Below, one piece after another: positions 41,900-50,729 of a DNA stretch of 64,000 nucleotides. The translations under genes and the position numbers were made by a program. The notes below the pieces were generated by a model, which was given only the letters and a program-made list of their open reading frames with translations, made no database searches and was not told the origin of the DNA. Origin of the DNA: Streptomyces lanatus (GTDB lineage Bacteria > Actinomycetota > Actinomycetes > Streptomycetales > Streptomycetaceae); assembly GCF_014655715.1 (NCBI RefSeq), contig NZ_BNBM01000010.1:267394-331393 (forward strand), read 5' to 3'. Position 1 is the stretch's first letter. Every line of letters begins with the position of its first letter.

Positions 41900-43747
41900 T
41901 CATTCCACGGTCACCGACTTGGCCAGGTTCCGAGGCTGATCCACCTCGTTACCCCGGGCGGTGGCCAGCTCACACGCGAACACCTGCAGCGGCACCGTGG
42001 CCACAAGCGGCTGAAGCAGGGTCGGCGTAGCCGGAATCCGAATCAGATGATCCGCATACGGCACCACCGCCTCGTCCCCCTCCTCCGCGATCACGATCGT
42101 CCGAGCCCCCCGCGCCCGAATCTCCTGCATGTTGGACACGATCTTGTCGTGCAGCACGGACCGCCCCCGAGGCGAAGGCACCACCACGACCACCGGCAGA
42201 TCGTCCTCGATCAGCGCGATCGGCCCATGCTTCAACTCCCCCGCCGCAAACCCCTCGGCATGCATATAGGCGAGTTCCTTCAGCTTCAGCGCCCCCTCAA
42301 GGGCAACGGGATACCCCACATGCCGCCCAAGAAAGAGCACCGTGTTCTTCGAGGCCAACGACCGCGCCAGCTCCCGTACCGGCTCCATGGTCTCCAGAAC
42401 CCGCTCGACCTCACACGAGATCCGCGACAGCTCCCGGATGACGGCCCCGATCTCATCACCCCACTTGGTCCCACGGACCTGCCCCAGATACAGGGCGACC
42501 AGATAGCAGGCAACCAGCTGAGTCAGAAACGCCTTGGTCGAGGCAACCGCAACCTCAGGCCCGGCATGCGTGTAAAGCACGGCATCCGACTCCCGAGGAA
42601 TGGTGGACCCATTCGTATTGCAGATCGCCAGCACCCGAGCCCCCTGCTCACGGGCATGCCGTAGCGCCATCAGCGTGTCCATGGTCTCCCCGGACTGCGA
42701 GATGGCGATGACGAGGGTCTGCTGATCGAGAATCGGATCCCGGTACCGGAACTCACTCGCGAGCTCCACCTCACAAGGAATCCGAGTCCAGTGCTCGATG
42801 GCGTACTTGGCGATCAACCCGGCGTGAAAAGCCGTACCGCACGCCACAATCACCACTTTGTCGACTTCCCGCAGCGCGGAGGCACTGATCCGAACCTCGT
42901 CCAGCGTCAGTGAACCGCTGGCATCGATACGTCCGAGCAACGTATCGGCGACAGCCTTCGGCTGCTCGGCGATCTCCTTGAGCATGAAGTAGTCGTAGCC
43001 GCCCTTTTCCGCGGCGGCGGCATCCCAGTCGACGCGATACGACCGCACATCGGCCGGCCGCCCGTCGAACCCGGTGACGGACACACCATCCCGCCGCAAC
43101 TCCACAACCTGATCCTGCCCCAGCTCAATGGCAGCCCGAGTGTGGTCGATGAACGCGGCGACATCGGAGGCAAGAAAGGCCTCCCCTTCCCCCACCCCCA
43201 CCACAAGCGGCGAGTTCCGCCGCGCCCCCACCACCACATCAGGCTCATCGGCATGCACGGCGACCAGCGTGAAGGCTCCTTCCAACCGCCGGCACACCAG
43301 CCGCATCGCCTCGGCGAGATCGGCACACCCGGAGAACTCCTCCGCAATCAAATGCGCGACGACCTCGGTGTCGGTCTCGGAGCCGAGCTCATGCCCCCGC
43401 TCCTCCAACTCGGCGCGCAGCGCGGCGAAGTTCTCGATGATCCCGTTGTGCACGACGGCAACGCGCCCGGCGTTGTCGAGATGCGGATGAGCATTGGCAT
43501 CGGTCGGCCCGCCGTGCGTGGCCCACCGCGTATGCCCGATAGCGGTACTCCCGGTCGGCAGGGGCCGCTCTTTGAGCTCCTTCTCCAGATTGACGAGCTT
43601 CCCCGCCTTCTTGGCAGCCGCCAGCCCTCCATCCGCCAGCACGGCAACCCCCGCCGAGTCGTACCCCCGGTACTCCAGCCGCTTCAGCCCAGCGGTAACA
43701 ATCTCCAGCGCCGACTGCGACCCCACGTATCCCACGATTCCGCACAT
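41900..43747 (-). CDS. glmS: Glutamine-fructose-6-phosphate aminotransferase
   Basis: First step of UDP-GlcNAc synthesis: fructose 6-phosphate plus glutamine to glucosamine 6-phosphate. 615 residues: N-terminal glutamine amidotransferase class II domain beginning M-C-G-I-V-G-Y-V-G with nucleophile Cys2, HTRWATHGGPTDANAHPH, then two SIS domains (ACGTAFHAGLIAKYAIE, ISQSGETMDTLMALRHA) and the C-terminal PRNLAKSVTVE. Upstream 170 bases contain no glmS riboswitch (as expected outside Firmicutes). Alone on its transcript; glmM is 5 kb away. Confidence 0.97.
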   Translation of the reverse strand: MCGIVGYVGSQSALEIVTAGLKRLEYRGYDSAGVAVLADGGLAAAKKAGKLVNLEKELKERPLPTGSTAIGHTRWATHGGPTDANAHPHLDNAGRVAVVHNGIIENFAALRAELEERGHELGSETDTEVVAHLIAEEFSGCADLAEAMRLVCRRLEGAFTLVAVHADEPDVVVGARRNSPLVVGVGEGEAFLASDVAAFIDHTRAAIELGQDQVVELRRDGVSVTGFDGRPADVRSYRVDWDAAAAEKGGYDYFMLKEIAEQPKAVADTLLGRIDASGSLTLDEVRISASALREVDKVVIVACGTAFHAGLIAKYAIEHWTRIPCEVELASEFRYRDPILDQQTLVIAISQSGETMDTLMALRHAREQGARVLAICNTNGSTIPRESDAVLYTHAGPEVAVASTKAFLTQLVACYLVALYLGQVRGTKWGDEIGAVIRELSRISCEVERVLETMEPVRELARSLASKNTVLFLGRHVGYPVALEGALKLKELAYMHAEGFAAGELKHGPIALIEDDLPVVVVVPSPRGRSVLHDKIVSNMQEIRARGARTIVIAEEGDEAVVPYADHLIRIPATPTLLQPLVATVPLQVFACELATARGNEVDQPRNLAKSVTVE

Positions 43748-43868
43748 GCGCGGCAGCCTACGACCGAAACGGCGCCCGAAAGGGCCGTAGCGTGCCCGAA
43801 TTCGGAAATTCCCACCAGGGTACGAAGCCCACTGGATGGTGAAGGGGTCCTGGCGCGGATCGAGCGAG

Positions 43869-43899
43869 GAAACCCCGCCAGGGTGACTGGCGGGGTTTC
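43869..43899 (-). terminator. Strong hairpin terminator
   Basis: GAAACCCCGCCAG (43869-43881) and CTGGCGGGGTTTC (43887-43899) form a perfect 13-bp stem with a five-base loop, 20 bases beyond the stop of the 43921-44466 gene and upstream of glmS, insulating glmS from read-through. Confidence 0.85.
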
Positions 43900-43920
43900 G
43901 ACTTCATCGATCTGCCGAGA

Positions 43921-44466
43921 TCACCGTTCACTCAAGGCGGCTCGCAGGTAGGCGATCAGATCGCCGGTCGGCACCTCGACCCAGTCGGCACCGGGCATCC
44001 CGGGGCGAGTGGCCTCGTAGCGATCTCCGTCCAGCTCCTGCACAAGGACCTGACGGCTCGTTCCGTCGAACAGATCCACACACAGGCGAACAGCACCGTG
44101 CGTGATCGTTGGGAACATGTGCCGCAGCATCTCATTCACATGGAGGCGACTCAGCAGGTTCCGTTGCCTCCCGTGAAAGCCGGAGGCCAGAAGGCCGGAC
44201 CACTGCGAAGCGGTGGGTTCTCCCCTTTCGAGCGCCCCGGCGAATTCATCGAGCTCCAGGAACTCGAATCTCGACGCCAACTCGTCAAACGGCACACCTT
44301 CCCGCCACGCGGTGACCGCCTCCACGAGCAAGCCGAGATCAGGGCGGCACCTCCGCCGTCGGCGCCTACACCACTGGTGAGCAACGGCTGGAACGCCAAG
44401 AATGCGGTGGGCTGATGCCAGGAGCACGCGAAGCCACAGCGACCCCTGGACGGCTGAGTGCGGCAT
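43921..44466 (-). CDS. Hypothetical protein, N-terminus uncertain
   Basis: The C-terminal 140 residues are coherent: LLVEAVTAWREGVPFDELASRFEFLELDEFAGALERGEPTASQWSGLL, RNLLSRLHVNEMLRHMFPTITHGAVRLCVDLFDG, TRPGMPGADWVEVPTGDLIAYLRAAL, a soluble helical protein of no known function. The first 40 residues (LLASAHRILGVPAVAHQWCRRRRRRCRPDLG) are of shadow-frame composition and overlap the start of the opposite lipoprotein relic. No start near VEAV has a ribosome site, so the gene may be 5'-truncated. A strong terminator follows. Confidence 0.6.
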   Translation of the reverse strand: MPHSAVQGSLWLRVLLASAHRILGVPAVAHQWCRRRRRRCRPDLGLLVEAVTAWREGVPFDELASRFEFLELDEFAGALERGEPTASQWSGLLASGFHGRQRNLLSRLHVNEMLRHMFPTITHGAVRLCVDLFDGTSRQVLVQELDGDRYEATRPGMPGADWVEVPTGDLIAYLRAALSER

Positions 44467-45015
44467 TCACGCTGTGCCTGACGGCGGTCCTCTCCGGCTG
44501 CACGGAGAGGAGCGGAGGGGGTGGATCGTCGGAACTCGGCCTGAAGGCGGGGATGGAGGCCAGCCCGGGCGGGACGGCCGCTACGGGCCTCGGCGAGCTG
44601 GCACTGGCGTCGACAGACGTGGCCGGGTTCTCGGTGACGGCTCCGGACGCGGAAGTGACCATCCGCCAGGGCGACGTACGGCCGTCCGACGCGGCCTGCG
44701 CCCCGGTGGCGTACGCCCTCGCGGGCACCGCCGTCGGCAAGCCGTCCGGCACACAGGTACGGCAGGCGGCCGGTCGGCGCCCGTGACGGTGGTGCTCGTG
44801 TCGTACGACGAGGCAGCGGCGCCGGCCGCCCTGGAAGCCCTGAGTGAAGCGGTCGAAGCCTGTGCCGACGGCTTCAGGGGCCGTGGTCGAGCGGGACGGC
44901 AGCAGGGCTCACCTCGGTGTCGTCATCCTGTTCAAAGGCGAAACGGTCGTCCATGTGAGTGCGACGGGAGAGGACCCAGCCGCCGTCCCGGCCGCCGCTG
45001 AAGCCTTCCTCACGT
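44415..45015 (+). pseudogene. Frameshifted lipoprotein gene relic
   Basis: Frame one gives a lipoprotein start (LSAAFTLCLTAVLSGCTERSGGGG, lipobox L-S-G-C) through VAYALAGTAVGKPSGTQVRQAAG, then breaks. Frame two continues APVTVVLVSYDEAAAPAALEALSEAVEACADGF. Frame three ends GAVVERDGSRAHLGVVILFKGETVVHVSATGEDPAAVPAAAEAFL. Put together these make one secreted protein with a middle segment missing. Two frame changes (near 44765 and 44875) make it non-functional. Its end runs into the convergent ABC permease. Confidence 0.7.
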
Positions 45016-45825
45016 CTTCGCCCGGTACGCCCGCATGGCCAGCGGATAGAACACCACCGCGATCCCCACGGCCCAGACCAACGACCACAGCACCGGCTCG
45101 GCCACCGGCCCGCCCAGCAGCAACCCCCGGAACGCGTCCGACAGATGCGTCACCGGGTTCACATCGCTCCATGCCTGCAACCACCCCGGCATCGTGTCCA
45201 CCATCACGAACGCGCTGCTGGTGAAGGTGATCGGGAAGATGATGGTGAAAGCGAAGGCCTGCACCTTCTCCGCGTCGCCCGCCAGCATCCCGATCAGCAC
45301 CGCGCTCCAGGACACCGCCGCCGCGAACACGATCACCAGCAGCGTCCCGAGCAGGAACCCGTCCACTCCCCCGGTGATCCGGAAGCCGAGCAGCAGCCCC
45401 AGGCCGATCATCAGGAGCAGGGCCCACAGATGCTTGGCGAGGTCCGCGGTGATGCGGCCGATGAGCGGGGCGGAGCGGGCGATCGGCAGGCTGCGCAGGC
45501 GGTCGAAGACGCCCTTGGTGAGGTCGGTGTTCAGGGCCATCGCCGTGTACATCGTCATGAACAGCGTGTTCTGGACGATGATCCCCGGCAACGCTTACTT
45601 CAGATACGCCTCGGGCGATCCGGCCATCTGCCCGCCCAGAACGTAGGTGAACAGGAACACGAACATGATCGGCGTGATGCTGTAGTCCACCAGCTCCAGC
45701 GGGTTGTGCTTGACCGCCACCAGGCTCCGCCACGCCATGGTGAAGGTCTGCCGCAGCCCGTCCAGCGGGCGCACCCGGCCCGACCTGGAGATCGGCGCCG
45801 TGACGGTCGTGGCGGTGGCGGTCAT
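45010..45825 (-). pseudogene. ABC-2 type (DrrB-like) permease interrupted by an in-frame stop
   Basis: Residues 1-76 (RPLDGLRQTFTMAWRSLVAVKHNPLELVDYSITPIMFVFLFTYVLGG ... EAYLK) and the downstream part (ALPGIIVQNTLFMTMYTAMALNTDLTKGVFDRLRSLPIARSAP ... FTIIFPITFTSSAFVMVDTMPGWLQ, PVTHLSDAFRGLLLGG) are in the same frame, separated only by TAA at 45595-45597 where relatives have a Tyr (YALPGI). It is otherwise a complete six-TM DrrB-type permease. Translationally coupled to the intact ATPase gene upstream (four-base overlap). Recent nonsense mutation, read-through or a sequence error are the options. Confidence 0.85.
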
Positions 45826-46841
45826 GACCGGCTCACCGCCTTCTCCCGCTCGCCCTCACTCTCACCCTCACCGTCCCTGACGGCCGCGACATCGCCGTCG
45901 CCGTCCGGCTCCGCCCGGTGCCCCGTCAGCGCCAGGAACACCTCGTCCAGCGAGGAGCGCCGCAGCGCCAGCTCCCCCACCGCTATCCCCTCGCGGTCGA
46001 GCGTGCGCACGACGGTCGGCATCAGCTCGGGGTCCTTCACCGGCGCGGTGATCGTCTCGCCCTCGATCTGGGTCTGCGGTCCCGCCGCCTCGGCCACCAG
46101 CGCGTGCACCCGCGTGAGATCGTCCGCCAGCACCGGCCGCAGCTCCAGCACCTGCCCGCCGACCTGCGACTTCAGCTGATCCGGCGTGCCCTCGGCGATC
46201 ACCCTCCCCTTGTCGATCACCACGATGTCATCGGCGAGCACATCGGCCTCGTTCAGATACTGCGTGGTCAGCAGGGCCGTCGCCCCGTCCGCGACCAGCC
46301 CCCGCAGCAGGTCCCACAGCTCACCGCGGCTGTGCGGGTCGAGGCCGGTGGTGGGCTCGTCGAGGAAGAGAATGCTGGGCCGGCCCACCAGGCTGGCCGC
46401 CAGGTCCAGGCGCCTGCGCATACCCCCGGAGTACGTCTTCGTGGCCCGCCCCGCCGCATCCGACAGCTGGAACCGCTCCAGCAGCTCGGCGGCCCGCGCC
46501 CGCGCCTCCCGCCGAGGCAGCCCCAGCAGACGCCCGATGAGCAGCAGATTCTCCGTGCCGGTCAGGTTCTCGTCGACCGCCGCGTACTGCCCGGTCAGTC
46601 CCACCATGGCCCGTACGACCCCGGCCTCGCGGACCACGTCGTGCCCGGCCACCCGGGCCCGGCCCCCGTCGGGCCGCAGCAGTGTCGCGAAGATCCGTAC
46701 GGCGGTCGTCTTCCCCGCGCCGTTGGGGCCCAGCAGCCCGAGCACCGAGCCCTTTCTGGCCGCCAGGTCGACCCCGGCCAGCGCCTCGGTCTCCCTGAAC
46801 CGCTTGACCAGGCCTTCCGCCTCTATCGCATACGTCGTCAT
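45822..46841 (-). CDS. ABC transporter ATP-binding protein (DrrA-like)
   Basis: 339 residues: Walker A LLGPNGAGKTTAVR, Q-loop LTGQYAAVDENLTG, signature TYSGGMRRRLDLAASL, Walker B ILFLDEPTTGLDP, switch His region LLTTQYLNEAD, and a C-terminal DrrA-type domain ending in repeated Glu/Gly (DGDGDVAAVRDGEGESEGERE). Family members energise export of drugs or lipids through a DrrB partner; the partner here is interrupted, so the transporter may be dead. The upstream gap carries 10-bp repeats. Confidence 0.92.
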   Translation of the reverse strand: MTTYAIEAEGLVKRFRETEALAGVDLAARKGSVLGLLGPNGAGKTTAVRIFATLLRPDGGRARVAGHDVVREAGVVRAMVGLTGQYAAVDENLTGTENLLLIGRLLGLPRREARARAAELLERFQLSDAAGRATKTYSGGMRRRLDLAASLVGRPSILFLDEPTTGLDPHSRGELWDLLRGLVADGATALLTTQYLNEADVLADDIVVIDKGRVIAEGTPDQLKSQVGGQVLELRPVLADDLTRVHALVAEAAGPQTQIEGETITAPVKDPELMPTVVRTLDREGIAVGELALRRSSLDEVFLALTGHRAEPDGDGDVAAVRDGEGESEGEREKAVSRS

Positions 46842-46950
46842 GGGTCACCCCTCGGCGTTCATGGACCCCGGCCCGAGCCCACCTCTCCCACAACTGTGAC
46901 GCACGCCACTGACATTCCCCACCTTGTCCCGGTTCGCCCGAAAACAAGCC

Positions 46951-46990
46951 CCGATCAGCCCCAATCAGCCCCGATCAGCTCCAATCAGCT
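46951..46990. repeat. Four 10-bp tandem repeats (CCRATCAGCY)
   Basis: CCGATCAGCC, CCAATCAGCC, CCGATCAGCT and CCAATCAGCT lie head to tail, each one helical turn long, 54 bases before the coaA start and 110 bases from the divergent ABC gene. The helical phasing would place the same face of each unit to a binding protein. Confidence 0.75.
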
Positions 46991-47043
46991 CCGCGTGACG
47001 GATCCCACCCCACCATCCGTTCGCACTCCCGTAACAATGGACT

Positions 47044-48033
47044 GTGATCTCTCCGGTCTCCTCGATGCCCCGGAGCGCCCACCGGCCCCGCCCGGAGGCG
47101 ACTCCCTACGTCGACCTCACCCGCGCCGAGTGGAGCGCCCTGCGTGACAAGACGCCGCTCCCCCTCACCGCGGAGGAGGTCGAGAAGCTGCGCGGCCTGG
47201 GCGATGTCATCGACCTCGACGAGGTGCGGGACATCTACCTCCCGCTGTCCCGGCTCCTCAACCTCTACATCGGTGCCACCGACGGCCTCAGAGGGGCGCT
47301 CAACACCTTCCTCGGTGAGCAGGGCTCCCAGTCCGGCACACCGTTCGTGATAGGGGTCGCCGGCTCCGTCGCCGTGGGCAAATCCACCGTCGCCCGCCTC
47401 CTCCAGGCCCTGCTCTCCCGCTGGCCCGAGCACCCGCGCGTCGAGCTGGTCACCACGGACGGCTTCCTGCTGCCCACCAAGGAGCTCCAGGCCCGCGGCC
47501 TGATGTCGCGGAAGGGCTTCCCCGAGTCCTACGACCGCCGTGCGCTGACCCGCTTCGTCGCCGACATCAAGGCCGGCAAGGACGAGGTCACGGCGCCCGT
47601 CTACTCCCATCTCATCTACGACATCGTCCCGGACCAGCGGCTCACCGTCCGCCGCCCCGACATCCTGATCGTCGAGGGGCTGAACGTCCTGCAGCCCGCC
47701 CTCCCCGGCAAGGACGGCCGCACCCGCGTCGGCCTCGCCGACTACTTCGACTTCAGCGTGTACGTCGACGCGAGCGCCGAGGACATCGAGCGCTGGTACC
47801 TCAACCGCTTCAAGAAGCTGCGCCAGACCGCCTTCCAGAAGCAGAACTCGTACTTCCGCAAGTACACCCAGGTCTCCGAGGACGAGGCCCTCGACTACGC
47901 CCGCACCCTCTGGCGCACCATCAACAAACCCAACCTGGTGGAGAACATCGCCCCGACCCGCGGCCGCGCCACCCTCATCCTCCGCAAGGGCCCGGACCAC
48001 AAGGTGCGCCGGTTGAGCCTGCGCAAGCTGTAG
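47044..48033 (+). CDS. coaA: Type I pantothenate kinase
   Basis: First and regulated step of CoA synthesis (pantothenate to 4'-phosphopantothenate). 329 residues with P-loop IGVAGSVAVGKSTVARLL, TTDGFLLPTKEL, FPESYDRRALTRFV, YSHLIYDIVPDQ, DILIVEGLNVLQ and the C-terminal RATLILRKGPDHKVRRLSLRKL. The GTG at 47044 has no ribosome site; TAACAAT ends six bases upstream, in the right place for a leaderless transcript. A start at ATG 47065 is also possible. Confidence 0.95.
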   Translation: MISPVSSMPRSAHRPRPEATPYVDLTRAEWSALRDKTPLPLTAEEVEKLRGLGDVIDLDEVRDIYLPLSRLLNLYIGATDGLRGALNTFLGEQGSQSGTPFVIGVAGSVAVGKSTVARLLQALLSRWPEHPRVELVTTDGFLLPTKELQARGLMSRKGFPESYDRRALTRFVADIKAGKDEVTAPVYSHLIYDIVPDQRLTVRRPDILIVEGLNVLQPALPGKDGRTRVGLADYFDFSVYVDASAEDIERWYLNRFKKLRQTAFQKQNSYFRKYTQVSEDEALDYARTLWRTINKPNLVENIAPTRGRATLILRKGPDHKVRRLSLRKL

Positions 48034-48064
48034 GTGCGTTACGGACGCCTGTTAAAAAGGCGTC

Positions 48065-49018
48065 ATGCTGCATCTGCGTCTGATCACCCCGGCCGACCGG
48101 ACCGACGACGTGGTCCGCCTGATCGAGAACACGGTCGGCACGGCCCACCTCGCCGTCCTGGCCGGCGCCGCCCGTAACCCCGTGGGGGACGTGGTGCTGT
48201 GCGACGTCGCGCGCGAGGCGGGCGACGAACTCCTCACCGGGCTACAGGAGTTGGGCATCGAGGACACCGGCTCGATCGCCGTCGAGAACATCGACCTGTC
48301 GCTGTCCAAGCGGGCCGACAAGGCCGAGGAGGAGGCGCCCGGCGAGGGCGCGGACGCGGTGCTGTGGGAGCACCTGACGGACGCGACGCACGAGGAGTCG
48401 ACGCTCTCCGTCACCTACCTCGCCTTCATCACGCTCGCCACGATGATCGCTGCCTGCGGCGTCGTACTGGACAACGCGATCCTGATCGTGGGCGCGATGG
48501 CGGTGGGCCCGGAGTTCGGCCCGCTGGCCGGGCTCAGTACGGCCCTGATCCAGCGGGCCCCCCGCCTCGCGCTGCGCTCCCTGATCGCGCTGGTCGCCGG
48601 GTTCGCCGTCGCCATGGCGGTGACGGTCGGCTTCAGCTGGTTCATGGACGCACTGGGTCAGTTCTCCGAGGAACAGCTGGAAGGCGACCGCCCCAACACC
48701 GCGTTCGTCTATGCCCCCGACGCCTTCTCGTTCATCGTGGCGGTCCTGGCCGGCATCGCCGGCACCCTCTCCCTGACCTCCGCCAAGTCCGGCGCCCTGG
48801 TCGGGGTGGCCATCTCGGTCACCACGGTCCCGGCCGCCGCCAACGCGGCCGTGGCCCTGAGCTACGGCGACACGAAGCAGACCTGGGGCTCCACGGAACA
48901 GCTCCTGCTGAACCTGCTGGGCATCGTCCTCGCGGGGACGCTCACCCTGCTGGCCCAGAAGTGGCTGTGGTCGAAGCAACGCGGACACACGAGCGCCGGC
49001 CAGGGCAGCGCCCCGTAA
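48065..49018 (+). CDS. DUF389 membrane protein
   Basis: 317 residues: a soluble N-terminal part (LRLITPADRTDDVVRLIENTVGTAHLAVLAGAARNPVGDVVLCDVARE) followed by a DUF389 membrane domain with about six TM segments starting at SVTYLAFITLATMIAACGVVLDNAILIVGAMAVGPEFGPLAG. Function unknown. It follows coaA by 31 bases. Its stop codon TAA lies in the loop of the downstream hairpin repeat, which also encodes its last residues. Confidence 0.88.
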   Translation: MLHLRLITPADRTDDVVRLIENTVGTAHLAVLAGAARNPVGDVVLCDVAREAGDELLTGLQELGIEDTGSIAVENIDLSLSKRADKAEEEAPGEGADAVLWEHLTDATHEESTLSVTYLAFITLATMIAACGVVLDNAILIVGAMAVGPEFGPLAGLSTALIQRAPRLALRSLIALVAGFAVAMAVTVGFSWFMDALGQFSEEQLEGDRPNTAFVYAPDAFSFIVAVLAGIAGTLSLTSAKSGALVGVAISVTTVPAAANAAVALSYGDTKQTWGSTEQLLLNLLGIVLAGTLTLLAQKWLWSKQRGHTSAGQGSAP

Positions 49019-49095
49019 GGGGCGCGGGGCTGTACCAACCTGCGGCTACTGCCGCGCGGGCGCGACAAGCCACAACGAACCCGCAGCCCGCGACG
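49008..49095. repeat. Intergenic hairpin repeat, second copy
   Basis: GCGCCCC-GTAA-GGGGCGC (49008-49025) followed by a second inverted segment (GCGGCTACTGCCGC) and a tail CGACAAGCCACAACGAACCCGC, matching the copy at 7958-8023. The loop supplies the TAA stop of the DUF389 gene. Confidence 0.65.
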
Positions 49096-49132
49096 AGGCA
49101 GAACCCCTCAACCCCCTACCCGGCACAACCAA

Positions 49133-50491
49133 CTACCCGAGCGCGGACTTCACCACATCCGCCAACCGCCCGGCCACCGACCGCGCCTGGTCGATGTCCG
49201 CGGCCTCGACCATCACCCGCACCAACGGCTCGGTACCCGACGGCCTGAGCAACACCCGTCCCGTGGCCCCGAGTTCCCGCTCGGCCTCCGCCACCGCCGA
49301 CGCCAGCTCCGCGGACGTCTTCACCCGCGACCTGTCGACGTCCGGCACATTGATCAGCACCTGCGGCAACCGCTCCATGACGGCCGCGAGATCCCGCAGC
49401 GTACGGCCGGTCTGCGCGACCCGCGCCGCCAGCAGCAGCCCGGTCAGCGTGCCGTCGCCCGTCGTCGCGTGGTCGAGGATGATGACATGCCCGGACTGCT
49501 CGCCGCCGAGGGCGTAGCCGTGCTCCTTCATCTCCTCCAGCACATAACGGTCACCGACGGCCGTCTGCACCAGCTTCAGCCCCTCGCGCTCCAGCGCCAG
49601 CTTGAAGCCGAGGTTGGACATCACGGTCGCCACGACGGTCTCCGACCGCAGCACGCCCCGCTCCCGCATGGCGAGCGCGAGCACGGCGAGGATCTGGTCG
49701 CCGTCCACTTCCTCACCGGTGTGGTCCACGGCGAGGCACCGGTCGGCGTCCCCGTCGTGCGCGACGCCGAAGTCGGCGCCGTGCTCGATGACCGCGGCCT
49801 TGAGCTTGTCCATGTGCGTGGACCCGCAGCCGTCGTTGATGTTGAGCCCGTCCGGCTCGGCGCCGATGGTGACGATCTCGGCCCCGGCCCGCGTGAACGC
49901 CTCCGGCGACGCGCCCGCCGCCGCACCGTGCGCCTCGTCGAGGACGATCTTCAGCCCGTCCAGCCGGTTCGGCAGGACGCCGACGACATGACCGACGTAT
50001 TCGTCGAAGCCCTGGTCGTACGACCGCACCCGCCCGACCCCGGAACCGGTCGGCCGCTCCCACGGCTCGCCGTGCCGGTGGGCCTCGTACACGGCCTCGA
50101 TCCGGTCCTCCAGCTCATCGGCGAGCTTGTGGCCGCCGCGGGCGAAGAACTTGACGCCGTTGTCGGGCATGGCGTTGTGGCTGGCGGAGAGCATGACGCC
50201 GAGGTCGGCGCCGAGCGAGCCGGTGAGATACGCCACGGCGGGCGTCGGCAGCACACCGACGAGCAGCACATCGACACCCGCGCTGGCCAGGCCCGCCACC
50301 ACGGCGGCCTCCAGGAACTCCCCGGACGCGCGCGGGTCCCGTCCGACCACCGCGGTCGGCCGGTGGCCCTCGAAGGTGCCCGCCTCGGCCAGTACGTGCG
50401 CCGCCGCCACGGAGAGACCGAGCGCCATCTCGGCCGTCAGATCCGCGTTGGCGACACCCCGCACGCCGTCCGTGCCGAAGAGTCGTCCCAC
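49133..50491 (-). CDS. glmM: Phosphoglucosamine mutase
   Basis: Second step of UDP-GlcNAc synthesis (glucosamine 6-phosphate to 1-phosphate). 452 residues: GRLFGTDGVRGVANADLTAEMALGLS at the start, phosphoserine loop LSASHNAMPDNGVKFF (Ser in SASHN), metal-binding DGDADR, GGEQSGH sugar loop and RPSGTEPLVRVMVE. The GTG at 50491 is chosen because AGGAGG lies immediately upstream. The 5' region contains 12-bp repeats. Downstream of rpsI after its terminator. Confidence 0.97.
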   Translation of the reverse strand: MGRLFGTDGVRGVANADLTAEMALGLSVAAAHVLAEAGTFEGHRPTAVVGRDPRASGEFLEAAVVAGLASAGVDVLLVGVLPTPAVAYLTGSLGADLGVMLSASHNAMPDNGVKFFARGGHKLADELEDRIEAVYEAHRHGEPWERPTGSGVGRVRSYDQGFDEYVGHVVGVLPNRLDGLKIVLDEAHGAAAGASPEAFTRAGAEIVTIGAEPDGLNINDGCGSTHMDKLKAAVIEHGADFGVAHDGDADRCLAVDHTGEEVDGDQILAVLALAMRERGVLRSETVVATVMSNLGFKLALEREGLKLVQTAVGDRYVLEEMKEHGYALGGEQSGHVIILDHATTGDGTLTGLLLAARVAQTGRTLRDLAAVMERLPQVLINVPDVDRSRVKTSAELASAVAEAERELGATGRVLLRPSGTEPLVRVMVEAADIDQARSVAGRLADVVKSALG

Positions 50492-50515
50492 TTGTCCTCC
50501 TGAGGAAACTTCAAT

Positions 50516-50551
50516 TCCGGAAGTGACTCCGGAAGCAACTCCGGAAGCGGA
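50516..50551. repeat. Three 12-bp tandem repeats upstream of glmM
   Basis: TCCGGAAGTGAC, TCCGGAAGCAAC and TCCGGAAGCGGA, each beginning TCCGGA, lie 25-60 bases before the glmM start. Being within the likely leader or promoter they could be operator sites. Confidence 0.7.
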
Positions 50552-50645
50552 GCCGGCCGCTTCCAGGCATTCCATGCCTGGGCATCGGATCACACAAGCC
50601 TTAGAACGTCTTGTGCCGTTATACGCCCGAGCCCATGGATAAGAC

Positions 50646-50687
50646 GAACGCCCCGGCGGCACAGTGGCGTGCCGCCGGGGCGTTCGG
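50646..50687 (-). terminator. Terminator of rplM-rpsI
   Basis: An 18-bp perfect stem (50646-50663 with 50670-50687, beginning CGAACGCCCCGG) with a six-base loop, 43 bases past the rpsI stop. Confidence 0.88.
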
Positions 50688-50729
50688 AGTACTCGGGCGT
50701 ACCGGAGTACGAGCAGAGGCAGCCTGCGC

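Noticed and set aside
43748..43920. glmS ribozyme/riboswitch
   Set aside because: The leader is short, has no ribozyme core sequence, and the hairpin present belongs to the opposite end of the upstream gene.
45194..45646. 150-residue plus-strand ORF antisense to the interrupted permease
   Set aside because: Ser/Thr/Arg-rich mirror frame without ribosome site; the permease reads well on the minus strand on both sides of the stop.
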